DNA of 35,292 nucleotides from Thermoleophilia bacterium (GTDB lineage: Bacteria > Actinomycetota > Thermoleophilia > BMS3ABIN01). The position numbers and the translations under genes were made by a program. Below the pieces are notes generated by a model, which did not search any database, was not told the DNA's origin, and saw only the letters and a program-made list of their open reading frames with translations. How positions within the stretch are numbered: position 1 is the first letter of the stretch; each line of letters opens with the position of its first letter. The DNA is taken from positions 1 through 35,292 of the forward strand of contig JACWAM010000104.1 in the NCBI GenBank assembly GCA_014874265.1, in the 5' to 3' direction. Of the stretch, positions 1 to 8,872 are shown one piece after another.

Positions 1-138
1 CCAGTAAGTCTTCCGACTCCTTGGAACCTGTTCTTAGTATACCCTTTTTTCAGAAAATAAACAGGGGTGTCCATCATAATTTGTGATCGGTTCCGAGGGG
101 ATGATCAGACGCCGTGATGATCCCGCACGGCAAGGGCA

Positions 139-172
139 GACCCAAAAAACCGTTTCCCGGGCACGCCGGTGG
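139..172 (-). terminator. weak candidate terminator after pgk
   Basis: Just past the pgk stop codon, the minus strand has a short CCGG/CCGG stem (157-160 with 166-169) followed a few bases later by six T residues (144-149 on the plus strand as A). The stem is short, so this may be a weak terminator or chance. The rest of 1-138 holds no gene that I can support. A TATACT hexamer lies on the minus strand near position 35-42 but has no convincing -35 partner. Confidence 0.3.
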
Positions 173-177
173 CAAAA

Positions 178-1365
178 TTATTTGTCGGCGAGAACGGCGA
201 TGCCTGGAAGTTCTTTTCCCTCGAGGAGCTCCATGGCAGCGCCACCGCCGGTTGAGATATGATCGAGGCTGCCGCCAACTCCAAATTTGTTTACAGCGGC
301 CATGGTGTCGCCACCGCCGGTAACTGTAAGCGCATCCGCGGCAGCCACAGCTTCGGCGATGGCCCGGGTGCCGGCGGCAAATGGCTCCATCTCAAAAGCG
401 CCCATGGGACCGTTCCAGAAGATTGTACGCGCCGTCTTGATTTCATCGACATATGCGGCTACCGTCTCGGGACCGATATCGAGTCCCATCCAACCGGCAG
501 GGATCCCGCCGGCAGGGACCACCCTGAACTCAGCTTCGGCGTCATAGCGGTCGGCAGCCACCAGATCTGATGGCAGCAGGATGCGGCACTGTGAACTTTT
601 TGCCTTTTCGAGGGCAGCGGCGGCAATATCGATGGCGGATTCCTCCACTTTGGAGGCCCCTACATCGATCCCGTTGGCCTTGAGGAAACCGAAGCACATG
701 GCTCCACCTATGAGGATGGCGTCGGCGAAATCCAGAAACCGCTCGATCACGCTGATCTTGTCGGAGACCTTGACGCCACCGAGAATGATCACAAACGGGT
801 GTTCCGGATTTTCCGTCAGGCGCGAGAGCTGCTTCAGCTCCGTTTCCATCAGGAGGCCGGCCACGGCGGGCAGGTAAGCCGCCACGCCGACCGTGGTGGC
901 GTGGACGCGGTGAACGCAGCCAAAGGCGTCATCGACGTAGATGTCGGCCAATCCCGCCAGCTCTTTGGCCCACTGGGGATCGTTCTCCTTCTCTTGCGGA
1001 AAGAAGCGGCTGTTTTCCAGGACAGCGACTCCTCCCGGCGGGAGTTGCGCCAGATTGGTTTCCACGTCTGCTCCGGAACAATCGTCCAGTTTCATGACGG
1101 GATAGTGAAGCAGTTGTGAGAGACGCGCGGCCACCGGATCCATGCAGTAACATTCCTCCCGTCCCTTGGGCCTGCCCAGGTGAGAGACAAGAATGACGCG
1201 GGCCCCCCGCTGCTGCAGATATTCTATCGTCGGCAGCGCCGACCTGATGCGGGTGTCGTCCGCCACGCGGCTGCCATCCAGAGGCACATTAAAGTCTACG
1301 CGAACAAGAACACGCTTGTTGTCAACATCTATGTCCTTGATGGTTTTCTTCAAGGCGCTCATCAT
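178..1365 (-). CDS. pgk: phosphoglycerate kinase
   Basis: Phosphoglycerate kinase interconverts 1,3-bisphosphoglycerate and ADP with 3-phosphoglycerate and ATP in cytosolic glycolysis/gluconeogenesis. The 395-residue protein has the usual family length. Visible signatures are the N-terminal substrate-binding RVDFNVPL (residues ~22-29), the SHLGRPKG segment (~60-67), GGVKVSDKI in the middle, a WNGPMGAFE segment and the nucleotide-binding GGGDT near the C terminus. Two ATG codons lie in tandem at the start and I took the first; no strong ribosome site is visible before it. It lies 21 nt downstream of gap, the classic gap-pgk order, and is probably co-transcribed with it. A tpiA gene would be expected just outside the window. 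Confidence 0.97.
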   Translation of the reverse strand: MMSALKKTIKDIDVDNKRVLVRVDFNVPLDGSRVADDTRIRSALPTIEYLQQRGARVILVSHLGRPKGREECYCMDPVAARLSQLLHYPVMKLDDCSGADVETNLAQLPPGGVAVLENSRFFPQEKENDPQWAKELAGLADIYVDDAFGCVHRVHATTVGVAAYLPAVAGLLMETELKQLSRLTENPEHPFVIILGGVKVSDKISVIERFLDFADAILIGGAMCFGFLKANGIDVGASKVEESAIDIAAAALEKAKSSQCRILLPSDLVAADRYDAEAEFRVVPAGGIPAGWMGLDIGPETVAAYVDEIKTARTIFWNGPMGAFEMEPFAAGTRAIAEAVAAADALTVTGGGDTMAAVNKFGVGGSLDHISTGGGAAMELLEGKELPGIAVLADK

Positions 1366-1386
1366 GCGTGATGCCCGGCGGACCGT

Positions 1387-2526
<1,140 letters not shown>

Positions 2527-2611
2527 TTAGCTGTTCCGTCAGACATTCATGATGACCACTAGAAATAAGCAAGAACCAGGCAACAACGATGGTGGCAGAT
2601 GGCTGCGAGCC

Positions 2612-3532
2612 TCATCCGGCTGATCGCACCAGCCGCCGCAGCCGGTGGTTGACTGCCGATTTGGATAACGGCGGGTCCGCCCTCCTGCCCAGCTCCGTGA
2701 TGGTCGCGGACGGATGTTTCAGGCGCAACTCCGCTATCTCGACCAGGTTGGGCGTCAACCGGCCCCAGACGGCGCTCCCCTTCAGCTTTTTGATCGCCCG
2801 GACCTGGCGGCCGGCGGCGGCGCTGACGCGAGCAGCGTTGGCCTGATCAAAGTTCGCGCGGCGGTTGGCCTCTGCCCGGAACGAGGCCAATACGGCCCGC
2901 TGCTCGAATTGAAGCGCGGCCTGGTGCGCTCCGGTGATGACCAGCAGATCGCGAAGCGTCGACAGGTTCTTTGCATATACGGCCGGATGACGCTCTCTGT
3001 GCCATAACCTCAGCTGGACGCCAAGACCGGCGGCGGCCTGCTGAACGGCGTCCAGGAACGGGCTGCTGTCAGAGTAAATCTCGATATGCGCCGGGCTTCC
3101 CGGCTCGCTGACAGATCCTGATGCGAGCAGCGCGCCCCTTAAGAATGCGCCCCGGCAGCAGTTTCGCTTGATGATCCGCTGCGGGATGCACCCGGCCGGG
3201 TGCATCCGGTCGGAAAGGACGCCAATCTCGTTGAGAAACTGAACCAGGTGGCCGCCGCCTTCCAGATAAATCTCATAACGCTTCCCCTGGCGCAAGCGCC
3301 TCTCTTCTCTCACCCTGATCTCAACCGGCAGATGAAAAGATTTCACCAGCGCCACGGCGGTGCGGGCGGTCGCTGAAAGGCTAAAGGCAGCCTCGAGGCC
3401 GAAGACATCGCTGCCGTGAATGTGAAAGCTGCCAGCGGAGCGAAAGAGAGCCGCCAGCTCGGCCGTGCGGCAGCAGGCCCGGTCGCGGGAAACCCGATTC
3501 AGCTCCTGCTTGACTGTGGTTGAGAAAGACAT
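2612..3532 (-). CDS. whiA: WhiA-type DNA-binding regulator
   Basis: WhiA is a conserved Gram-positive DNA-binding protein; in Streptomyces it acts with WhiB on sporulation septation and in Bacillus on cell division. The 306-residue sequence begins with the typical MSFSTTVKQELNRV. It has the inactive LAGLIDADG homing-endonuclease-like fold in the N-terminal two thirds (RGAFLRGALLASGSVS near residue ~130, DRMHPAGCIP just before) and a C-terminal helix-turn-helix (LTPNLVEIAELRLKHP, then LGRRADPPLSKSAVNHRL). It follows yvcK by 54 nt in the conserved rapZ-yvcK-whiA cluster. No clear ribosome site is seen before the ATG. Confidence 0.95.
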   Translation of the reverse strand: MSFSTTVKQELNRVSRDRACCRTAELAALFRSAGSFHIHGSDVFGLEAAFSLSATARTAVALVKSFHLPVEIRVREERRLRQGKRYEIYLEGGGHLVQFLNEIGVLSDRMHPAGCIPQRIIKRNCCRGAFLRGALLASGSVSEPGSPAHIEIYSDSSPFLDAVQQAAAGLGVQLRLWHRERHPAVYAKNLSTLRDLLVITGAHQAALQFEQRAVLASFRAEANRRANFDQANAARVSAAAGRQVRAIKKLKGSAVWGRLTPNLVEIAELRLKHPSATITELGRRADPPLSKSAVNHRLRRLVRSAG

Positions 3533-3586
3533 CCGTGTTGAGCATGCTTAAGCACTCGAAAAGCGTGGCTAAATTTTCGGCCGCGA

Positions 3587-4579
3587 TCAGGCTTCCGGCA
3601 GCTCCGCTTCAGACAGCATCGCCATAATCGCACCGGCCAGCTTGCCGCTTTCGTGTCGAAAATAATCCCCCGCGGAGCCAATGTCCGCCCCGGCAACAAG
3701 GACGTCCATTTCGCGGAGGCGGCTTTCATCCACCAGCACCGGCCCAGCTCCGGTCGCCAGGTACATATCGACCACATCGGGCGGCGGCGGCACGCTGTTC
3801 ACCAGGATGATGTCGACAATATGGTCGCGGGAATGACCTGTAAGAGCCGCCAGATGATCGGCGGCGGTGAATTCCAGCGTCTCTCCCGGCTGGGTCATCA
3901 CGTTGCAGACAAAAATTTTCGGGCAGCCGGCTCCCTCCACAGCGGCGGTGATCTCTTTGACCAGTAGATTGGGAATGATGCTCGTAAACAGGCTGCCGGG
4001 CCCAAGAATGATGGCGTCGGCTGCCGCGATTGCTTCCAGGGCGGACCTGGTGGCCCGGGCTTCCTTCGGCTCGAGCCAGATGCGGCGGCAGGCCTGCTGG
4101 GAATTGGCGATCGCCGACTGGCCGTCGACTCGGCGTCCGTCGTTCAGCTCCGCGTGAAGGATGACGTCTTCCGGAGTTGCCGGCAAGACCCTTCCCCGGA
4201 TCGCCAGGATGCTGCTGGAGAGCCGCACCGCTTCCTCGAAATCTCCGGTAACCTTCGCCAGGGCCGCCAGGAAAAGATTGCCGAAACTGTGCCCGGATAG
4301 ATCGCCGCCAGCAAACCGGTATTGAAACAGCCTGCCCAGCAGCGATTCATCTTCCGCAAGGGCCACGAGGCAGTTTCTGATATCACCGGGAGGCAGAATG
4401 TCAAGCTCACGGCGGAGCCTGCCGGAGCTGCCGCCGTCATCGGCCACGGTCACGATCGCGGTTATCCTGCCTGTGTGATACTTGAGTCCTCTAAGCAGGG
4501 TGGGCAAGCCGGTGCCGCCGCCGATGACGACGATGGCGGGATCATCGCCTTTGGTTTGTCGGTTGATTTCGGGATTCAA
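3587..4579 (-). CDS. yvcK: YvcK/CofD-like gluconeogenesis factor
   Basis: YvcK (GlmR) is a CofD-like protein that binds UDP-sugars and is needed for growth on gluconeogenic carbon and for envelope homeostasis in Gram-positives. The 330 residues include the N-terminal nucleotide-binding VVIGGGTGLPTLLRGLK (~17-33), VADDGGSSGRLR (~46-57), PPGDIRNCL, and later GPGSLFTSIIPNLLV and the VNSVPPP segment. The only plausible start is TTG at 4579, because a stop codon lies two codons upstream in frame and no ATG or GTG precedes the first strand. No ribosome site is visible, and the upstream sequence is occupied by a large inverted repeat (4602-4669). It sits between rapZ and whiA as in other Actinobacteriota and Firmicutes. 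Confidence 0.94.
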   Translation of the reverse strand: MNPEINRQTKGDDPAIVVIGGGTGLPTLLRGLKYHTGRITAIVTVADDGGSSGRLRRELDILPPGDIRNCLVALAEDESLLGRLFQYRFAGGDLSGHSFGNLFLAALAKVTGDFEEAVRLSSSILAIRGRVLPATPEDVILHAELNDGRRVDGQSAIANSQQACRRIWLEPKEARATRSALEAIAAADAIILGPGSLFTSIIPNLLVKEITAAVEGAGCPKIFVCNVMTQPGETLEFTAADHLAALTGHSRDHIVDIILVNSVPPPPDVVDMYLATGAGPVLVDESRLREMDVLVAGADIGSAGDYFRHESGKLAGAIMAMLSEAELPEA

Positions 4580-4601
4580 TATTTATAAATCAACTATTGG
4601 A

Positions 4602-4669
4602 TGCCGGATTTTCGACGTTGGATCTTTTTATTTGGGCTTTTCTTTTTTTAATCCAGGATCCAATGTCCA
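4602..4669. repeat. 23-bp imperfect inverted repeat made of heptads, between rapZ and yvcK
   Basis: Arms 4602-4624 and 4647-4669 are inverted copies of each other with about five mismatches, several of them G-U compatible. They enclose a T-rich, 22-nt loop. Each arm has a 7-nt period of the TTGGATC/CTGGATT type. The AT-rich composition contrasts with its GC-rich neighbours. It could fold into a long hairpin in the rapZ-yvcK transcript, acting as a processing site or weak terminator, or it could be a small insertion. Confidence 0.75.
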
Positions 4670-4688
4670 GAATCCAGCACCCGCTCAA

Positions 4689-5612
4689 TCATTCTTTCTC
4701 AATGTCGCGGTGCCGCAGGATGACATTAAAATTCTGCTTCCGGTAACGAGTCGCCAGTCTTTCCGCGATGGCTACGGAGCGGTGATGGCCGCCGGTGCAG
4801 CCGATCCCGATCGTCAGGTTCGACTTTCCTTCTGCCTGATACTTGGGCAGCAAATAATCATAAAGCGGCATCAGGCGGTCAAGAAATTCCTGCGTTGCCA
4901 TGGTATTCATGACATAATCCCGCACAGCCGGATTGATGCCGGTAAGTCCCTTGAGGCTTGGCTCGTAGTTGGGATTGGGCAGGAACCGCACATCCAGGAC
5001 CAGGTCGGCGTCCAGCGGCGTGCCGTACTTGAAGCCAAAAGAGACCATTGACACAACCATGTTCATGCTCCCGGTGGGCACTACGCTCTCGACGACGCTG
5101 GCCCGCAGCTCGTGCACATTCATCTCGGTTGTGTCGATGACCCAGTCAGCCCGCAGTTTGAGGCCGGCCAGCATCTGCCGCTCCCGCTTGATCCCTTCGA
5201 AGATATCACCATGCACTGACAACGGATGCGGCCGGCGCGTTTCCTTGAACCGGCGCAGCAGCACCTCATCCGCGGCCTCCAGAAACAGCAGCCGGTATTT
5301 GATTCCCTTTGAGTCCAGATCTTTCAGGCAGCGCTCGATCTCCTCGAAATACTGGCCGCCGCGAACGTCGCTGACCACCGCCACTTTTTCCACTTTGCTG
5401 CCTTCATGTGAGAAGAGTTCCGCTGCCGGCAGAATCATTTGCGGCGGCAGGTTGTCAATGCAGAAAAAACCGGCATCCTCAAATGCGGCCAGCGCGTGCG
5501 ACTTACCGGCGCCTGAAAGGCCGGTTATCAAGGTGAGCTCAATGTGGTGACGCATCTCCCCGGCTGGCTGGCCTGCCGGCCTGGCAGTCTTCTTTAACGC
5601 TCTGCCTGCCAT
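4689..5612 (-). CDS. rapZ: RapZ-family nucleotide-binding protein (RNase adapter)
   Basis: RapZ/YvcJ proteins are P-loop nucleotide-binding proteins; in E. coli RapZ guides RNase E to the GlmZ sRNA and so controls amino-sugar synthesis, while the Gram-positive role is less clear. The 307 residues have the Walker A GLSGAGKS (~31-38), FFCIDNLPP, DVRGG, a TRRPHPLS segment and the conserved C-terminal GCTGGHHRSVAIAERL (~272-287). A GAGGAAAT ribosome site precedes the ATG. It is the first gene of the rapZ-yvcK-whiA block here; uvrC lies upstream with ogt in between. Confidence 0.95.
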   Translation of the reverse strand: MAGRALKKTARPAGQPAGEMRHHIELTLITGLSGAGKSHALAAFEDAGFFCIDNLPPQMILPAAELFSHEGSKVEKVAVVSDVRGGQYFEEIERCLKDLDSKGIKYRLLFLEAADEVLLRRFKETRRPHPLSVHGDIFEGIKRERQMLAGLKLRADWVIDTTEMNVHELRASVVESVVPTGSMNMVVSMVSFGFKYGTPLDADLVLDVRFLPNPNYEPSLKGLTGINPAVRDYVMNTMATQEFLDRLMPLYDYLLPKYQAEGKSNLTIGIGCTGGHHRSVAIAERLATRYRKQNFNVILRHRDIEKE

Positions 5613-5630
5613 ATTTCCTCCTCTGCCCGG

Positions 5631-5649
5631 CCCGGCCGGAAAGGCCGGG
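5631..5649. other. GC-rich hairpin in the rapZ 5' region
   Basis: A perfect 7-bp stem, CCCGGCC with GGCCGGG around a 5-nt loop, lies just upstream of the rapZ ribosome site. It has no T-run after it, so it is more likely a leader hairpin than a terminator for ogt. The adjoining 5660-5730 is strikingly AT-rich, with TATATT and TATTAAT on the minus strand. It probably carries the rapZ promoter, but I could not fix a -35/-10 pair. Confidence 0.4.
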
Positions 5650-5732
5650 AAGCTTCCAATCCTTTTTCGGCAGCGGAAGCGGGCATTAATAATCTCTTAA
5701 AATATAATCTCATAAATAGCTTATTTGTTACA

Positions 5733-6341
5733 TCATCCAGTTTCCAGGCAGGCGAGGCGAACTCCTTCCAGATTCAGCAGCCTTTGTTTCCATTCAGCGC
5801 CCGATGAAAAGTTCCCCAGCTTGCCGCCGTTTCTAATGACGCGGTGACAGGGGAGGATGAGCGGATAGGGGTTGCGCGCCATCACGCTCCCGACCGCCCG
5901 CCAGGCGCGCGGATGACCGGATCGGCGCGCCAGATCGCCGTAGCTCAGGACGTTTCCGTAACCGACCCCGGCAAGAGCCTGGCTGACATCAAGTTCAAAA
6001 TTTGTGAGTGAATCAAAATCAAGCGGCAAGCTCATAGCGTCAAAATCCACCCGCGCGCCGGCAAAGTACGACTCAAGGCTGGCTACGACCGGCGCCGCCA
6101 GGCGCCGCTGCCAGGGTTTGCTGCTTGCAAGCATCTTGCCGAACGGCTCTTCCCGGCCGCCGCTCCGGGCAACTGCGGACTTCTTGCTTTCCGGCGCCGG
6201 CAACTTGTGCTCCATCAGGATGCCGCCGCGCCAGGCGAGAATTCCCCGTCCGAACCGCGTGTCATAAAAGACGCGCCAGGCAGTCTCCCCGGAGGACTCG
6301 CCGGCAGATCCAGGCTTGAAACCCCGCCCGGGGCGAGCCAT
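5733..6341 (-). CDS. ogt: methylated-DNA--protein-cysteine methyltransferase
   Basis: This suicide DNA-repair protein transfers methyl or alkyl groups from O6-alkylguanine to its own cysteine. The C-terminal part contains the diagnostic active site LPCHRVI and the preceding YGDLARRSGHPRAWRAVGSVMARN, the DNA-binding/active-site domain. The N-terminal half is a divergent ribonuclease-like domain. I chose the ATG at 6341, giving 202 residues and a start 16 nt after the uvrC stop. An upstream in-frame TTG at 6377 would extend it into uvrC but has no ribosome site. Its position directly downstream of uvrC makes a small DNA-repair pair, probably co-transcribed. Confidence 0.92.
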   Translation of the reverse strand: MARPGRGFKPGSAGESSGETAWRVFYDTRFGRGILAWRGGILMEHKLPAPESKKSAVARSGGREEPFGKMLASSKPWQRRLAAPVVASLESYFAGARVDFDAMSLPLDFDSLTNFELDVSQALAGVGYGNVLSYGDLARRSGHPRAWRAVGSVMARNPYPLILPCHRVIRNGGKLGNFSSGAEWKQRLLNLEGVRLACLETG

Positions 6342-6357
6342 GGAGGCCGGCCTGCTT

Positions 6358-8229
6358 TTATCCAAGTTTGTGTACAAGCGAGTAAACCTCTCTGGCTATC
6401 TTGGCCGGCAGACCGGGCACCGCTTCCAGCTCATCGCGGGTGGCATCCATAAACCGCTCCGGAGAGCCGAAGTGCGTCAGGATCGCCCGCTTGCGGGCTG
6501 GGCCGATTCCCGGCAGCTCATCCAGAATCGAGCTGGTCAGTTCCCGGCCGCGGCGTGAGCGGTGAAAGGTCACCGCGAACCGATGAGCTTCATCGCGAGC
6601 CCTGATGAGCAGGTTCAGCCCCGGTGAATCAAGCGCCAATACGAGAGGCCCGCGCCGGTCCTGGAGATAAACTTCTTCTTCCTTTTTTGCCAAACCGGCC
6701 ACCGGGATCCGCTTCAGCCCCAGTACTTGCAGCGCCTCCACGGCGGCGGACACCTGACCGGCTCCCCCGTCGACCAGGACAAGGTCGGGAAGGGAAGCAA
6801 AACTTTCGTCAGCTTCACCGGCGCCAGTATGGCCGCTGTGGCGCCGCATAAACCGCCGGGTAACAACCTCCGACATCATGGCAAAGTCATCCGGCCCCGC
6901 CGTGTGTACGCCAAATTTCCGGTAGTGATCACGGCGGGGCAGTCCGCCTTCGAAAACAACCATGGAGCCCACGGGGTGCTCGCCTCCGGTATTTGAGATA
7001 TCAAAACATTCAATGCGCATTGGCCGGCGGGACAGACCGAGCACGTCCTGCAGTTCTGTCAGCGCCCGGGCCGGCCGCGCGCGCTTCTCCTCCTCCCGGA
7101 GGATATCGTGCTTGAGCGCAAGCTCGGCATTCGTGGACGCCATCAAGCCGAGCTTGCGGCGCTTGTCCCGCACCGGACGCCTCACTTCTACTTTGGAACC
7201 CTTCAGCTTTGTCAGGAATTCCTGGAGGGCTCCTGTGCCTTGAAAGTCTTTCGGAACGACAACTTCCCGGGGCGGGCCAACGGGCATAGAGTAGTACTGG
7301 ATGAGGAACTGCTCCAGGATCTCTTCCTCATCTTCTCCGGAAACATTGTCCAGGAAGAAGCTGCGCCTGTCGCTCAGCAGACCGTCGCGGATCTGCAAAA
7401 CCTGAACATTGGCGGCGTTATCCGCCACAAAAAGTCCAAAGACATCAAGACTTTCAAGGCCGGCGGCTCCGGCCTGCTGGCTATCCAGTAGATGGTTTAA
7501 CGCCTGCAACCGGTTGCGCAGAACTGCCGCTTCCTCGTAACGCCTGGCAGCGGCGGCTTTTTCCATAGCGGCGGCGATCTCATCCGCCAGGCTGCCGGGC
7601 TTACCAGAGAGAAGCCGCTTAACATCGCCGATCAACTGGCGGTAGGCCGCGCTGTCCACTTTTCCGGCGCAGGGCGCCAGACATAGGCCGAGTTGATAGT
7701 TGAGGCAGGGAACACCGGACCGCCGCCCCGGCTCGCGGCCGTGACACTTGCGGAAAGGAAAGATCTTGCCCAGGAGCTCCAGAGTCTCGCGAACGCTGCG
7801 GGCGCTGGTGAATGGACCAAAGTAAGTGACGCCGGAGCGGTGCGGCTTGCGGGTAAAAATCACCCGCGGAAATTCTTCATTCGCGGTGATGGCGACAAAC
7901 GGGTAAGACTTGTCATCCCGTAGCATTATATTGTACGGCGGATGATGGTGCTTGATAAAATTTGACTCCACCAGCAGCGCCTCTGTCTCGCTGCCGGTGA
8001 CTACGAAATCAAAGTCGCGCACGCGGCTGACCAAACGGCGGATGCGCTCGTCGGTAGGACCACCTTCCCGGAAGTAGGACCTGACCCGCTTGCGGAGCGA
8101 CTTGGCTTTGCCAACATAAAGCGGTCGGCCCGCGCCGTCCCGGAACACGTAAATGCCAGGATTGTCGGGGAGCGAGCCCAGCAGTCGCCGGACTCCGTTT
8201 TGTTTATCATTTGCGGCGACGGAGGACAT
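6358..8229 (-). CDS. uvrC: excinuclease ABC subunit C
   Basis: UvrC makes both incisions around bulky DNA lesions in nucleotide excision repair after UvrAB loading. The 623-residue protein has the GIY-YIG nuclease domain at the N terminus (PGIYVFRDGAGRPLYVGKAK, ~24-43), the UVR motif that contacts UvrB (~205-235), the RNase H-like second nuclease domain (FDISNTGGEHPVGSMVVFEGG, then LVLVDGGAGQV) and a C-terminal helix-hairpin-helix (LDELPGIGPARKRAILTHFG). The ATG is the natural start of the GIY-YIG domain. It begins the uvrC-ogt unit and has a candidate promoter about 80 nt upstream. Confidence 0.97.
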   Translation of the reverse strand: MSSVAANDKQNGVRRLLGSLPDNPGIYVFRDGAGRPLYVGKAKSLRKRVRSYFREGGPTDERIRRLVSRVRDFDFVVTGSETEALLVESNFIKHHHPPYNIMLRDDKSYPFVAITANEEFPRVIFTRKPHRSGVTYFGPFTSARSVRETLELLGKIFPFRKCHGREPGRRSGVPCLNYQLGLCLAPCAGKVDSAAYRQLIGDVKRLLSGKPGSLADEIAAAMEKAAAARRYEEAAVLRNRLQALNHLLDSQQAGAAGLESLDVFGLFVADNAANVQVLQIRDGLLSDRRSFFLDNVSGEDEEEILEQFLIQYYSMPVGPPREVVVPKDFQGTGALQEFLTKLKGSKVEVRRPVRDKRRKLGLMASTNAELALKHDILREEEKRARPARALTELQDVLGLSRRPMRIECFDISNTGGEHPVGSMVVFEGGLPRRDHYRKFGVHTAGPDDFAMMSEVVTRRFMRRHSGHTGAGEADESFASLPDLVLVDGGAGQVSAAVEALQVLGLKRIPVAGLAKKEEEVYLQDRRGPLVLALDSPGLNLLIRARDEAHRFAVTFHRSRRGRELTSSILDELPGIGPARKRAILTHFGSPERFMDATRDELEAVPGLPAKIAREVYSLVHKLG

Positions 8230-8305
8230 TATCGATTGAATTTACTATTTTGGCAGCATGCTACCAGCGCCAAAGCTCCGGGGTTTGCAGGGGGTTTTCC
8301 ACTAG

Positions 8306-8334
8306 ATCATAGCACGACGAACAACCGTGGTAAA
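8306..8334 (-). promoter_or_regulatory. candidate promoter for uvrC
   Basis: On the minus strand TTTACC (8329-8334) and TATGAT (8306-8311) are separated by 17 nt. The predicted start of transcription is about 70 nt before the uvrC ATG. This is the best -35/-10 pair in the otherwise empty 8230-8464 gap. Confidence 0.5.
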
Positions 8335-8464
8335 AGATTCTTCCCCATTCTCGTTGGAGCTTATCCCGGCAAAACCCAGTTACTGGACAAGTTTTTTAAC
8401 GGTTCCGGACGCGAGCGCAGTCGGTAAGCGTCAATCGGTTTTTTGGTCTGACAGATGCGTCCCG

Positions 8465-8719
8465 TCAGACAGGGAGCTTGCGAATCATCTTTTCCATCAA
8501 CCGGCTGCGTTTTTCATTCAAGCTGCTCACTGTCTCGGGACCGGGCTTGGGTGCCAGCAAGAGTCCGACCGCCAGCCCCAGCAGCATCCCTAACAGCAGT
8601 GTCCGGACAACTCCCCCGTGGCCATGTCCGTGTGGGTGCCCGTGATTGTGCCAAAGTCCCAGACCCAGGCCGTCCTGAGGAGGTCCGCCGGCGCCTTTTC
8701 TTCCATGTTTCTGAAACAT
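8465..8719 (-). CDS. small His-rich membrane protein, YtxH-like
   Basis: The 84-residue protein has three parts. A Gly/His-rich head has seven histidines within ~residues 24-36 (HNHGHPHGHGHGG at its core). One transmembrane helix follows (~38-56, VVRTLLLGMLLGLAVGLLLA). Then comes a charged tail, LLAPKPGPETVSSLNEKRSR. The LLAPKxGxET signature after the helix is typical of YtxH/Gas-vesicle-GvpP-like stress proteins. The His-rich head could bind metal ions, which is inference. A ribosome-like GGAG lies before the ATG. It stands alone between uvrC and the Lys-rich protein gene. Confidence 0.75.
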   Translation of the reverse strand: MFQKHGRKGAGGPPQDGLGLGLWHNHGHPHGHGHGGVVRTLLLGMLLGLAVGLLLAPKPGPETVSSLNEKRSRLMEKMIRKLPV

Positions 8720-8813
8720 TATTACTCCTTGAAAAAGTCTTGCGAGTCTAAGCCGTTACCAGGAAGGGCTCTAATTTAAATTAGCAAACCGGGGCCGGGA
8801 GCCGCAAGCACAA

Positions 8814-8844
8814 GATAGCGGAGGCCGGCCGGGCCTCCGCTATC
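8814..8844. terminator. hairpin after the Lys/Ala-rich protein gene
   Basis: This is a perfect 13-bp stem (8814-8826 with 8832-8844) around a 5-nt loop, placed about 30 nt past the stop codon of the 8873-9640 gene. No T-run follows on the minus strand, so it may terminate poorly or mainly protect the mRNA 3' end. Confidence 0.55.
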
Positions 8845-8872
8845 AATATCACTTACGTATTTGGCTTGAAGT

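Noticed and set aside
1-177. Possible promoter (TATACT on the minus strand) for a gene beyond the window
   Set aside because: No acceptable -35 at 16-18 nt; too weak to list as a promoter.
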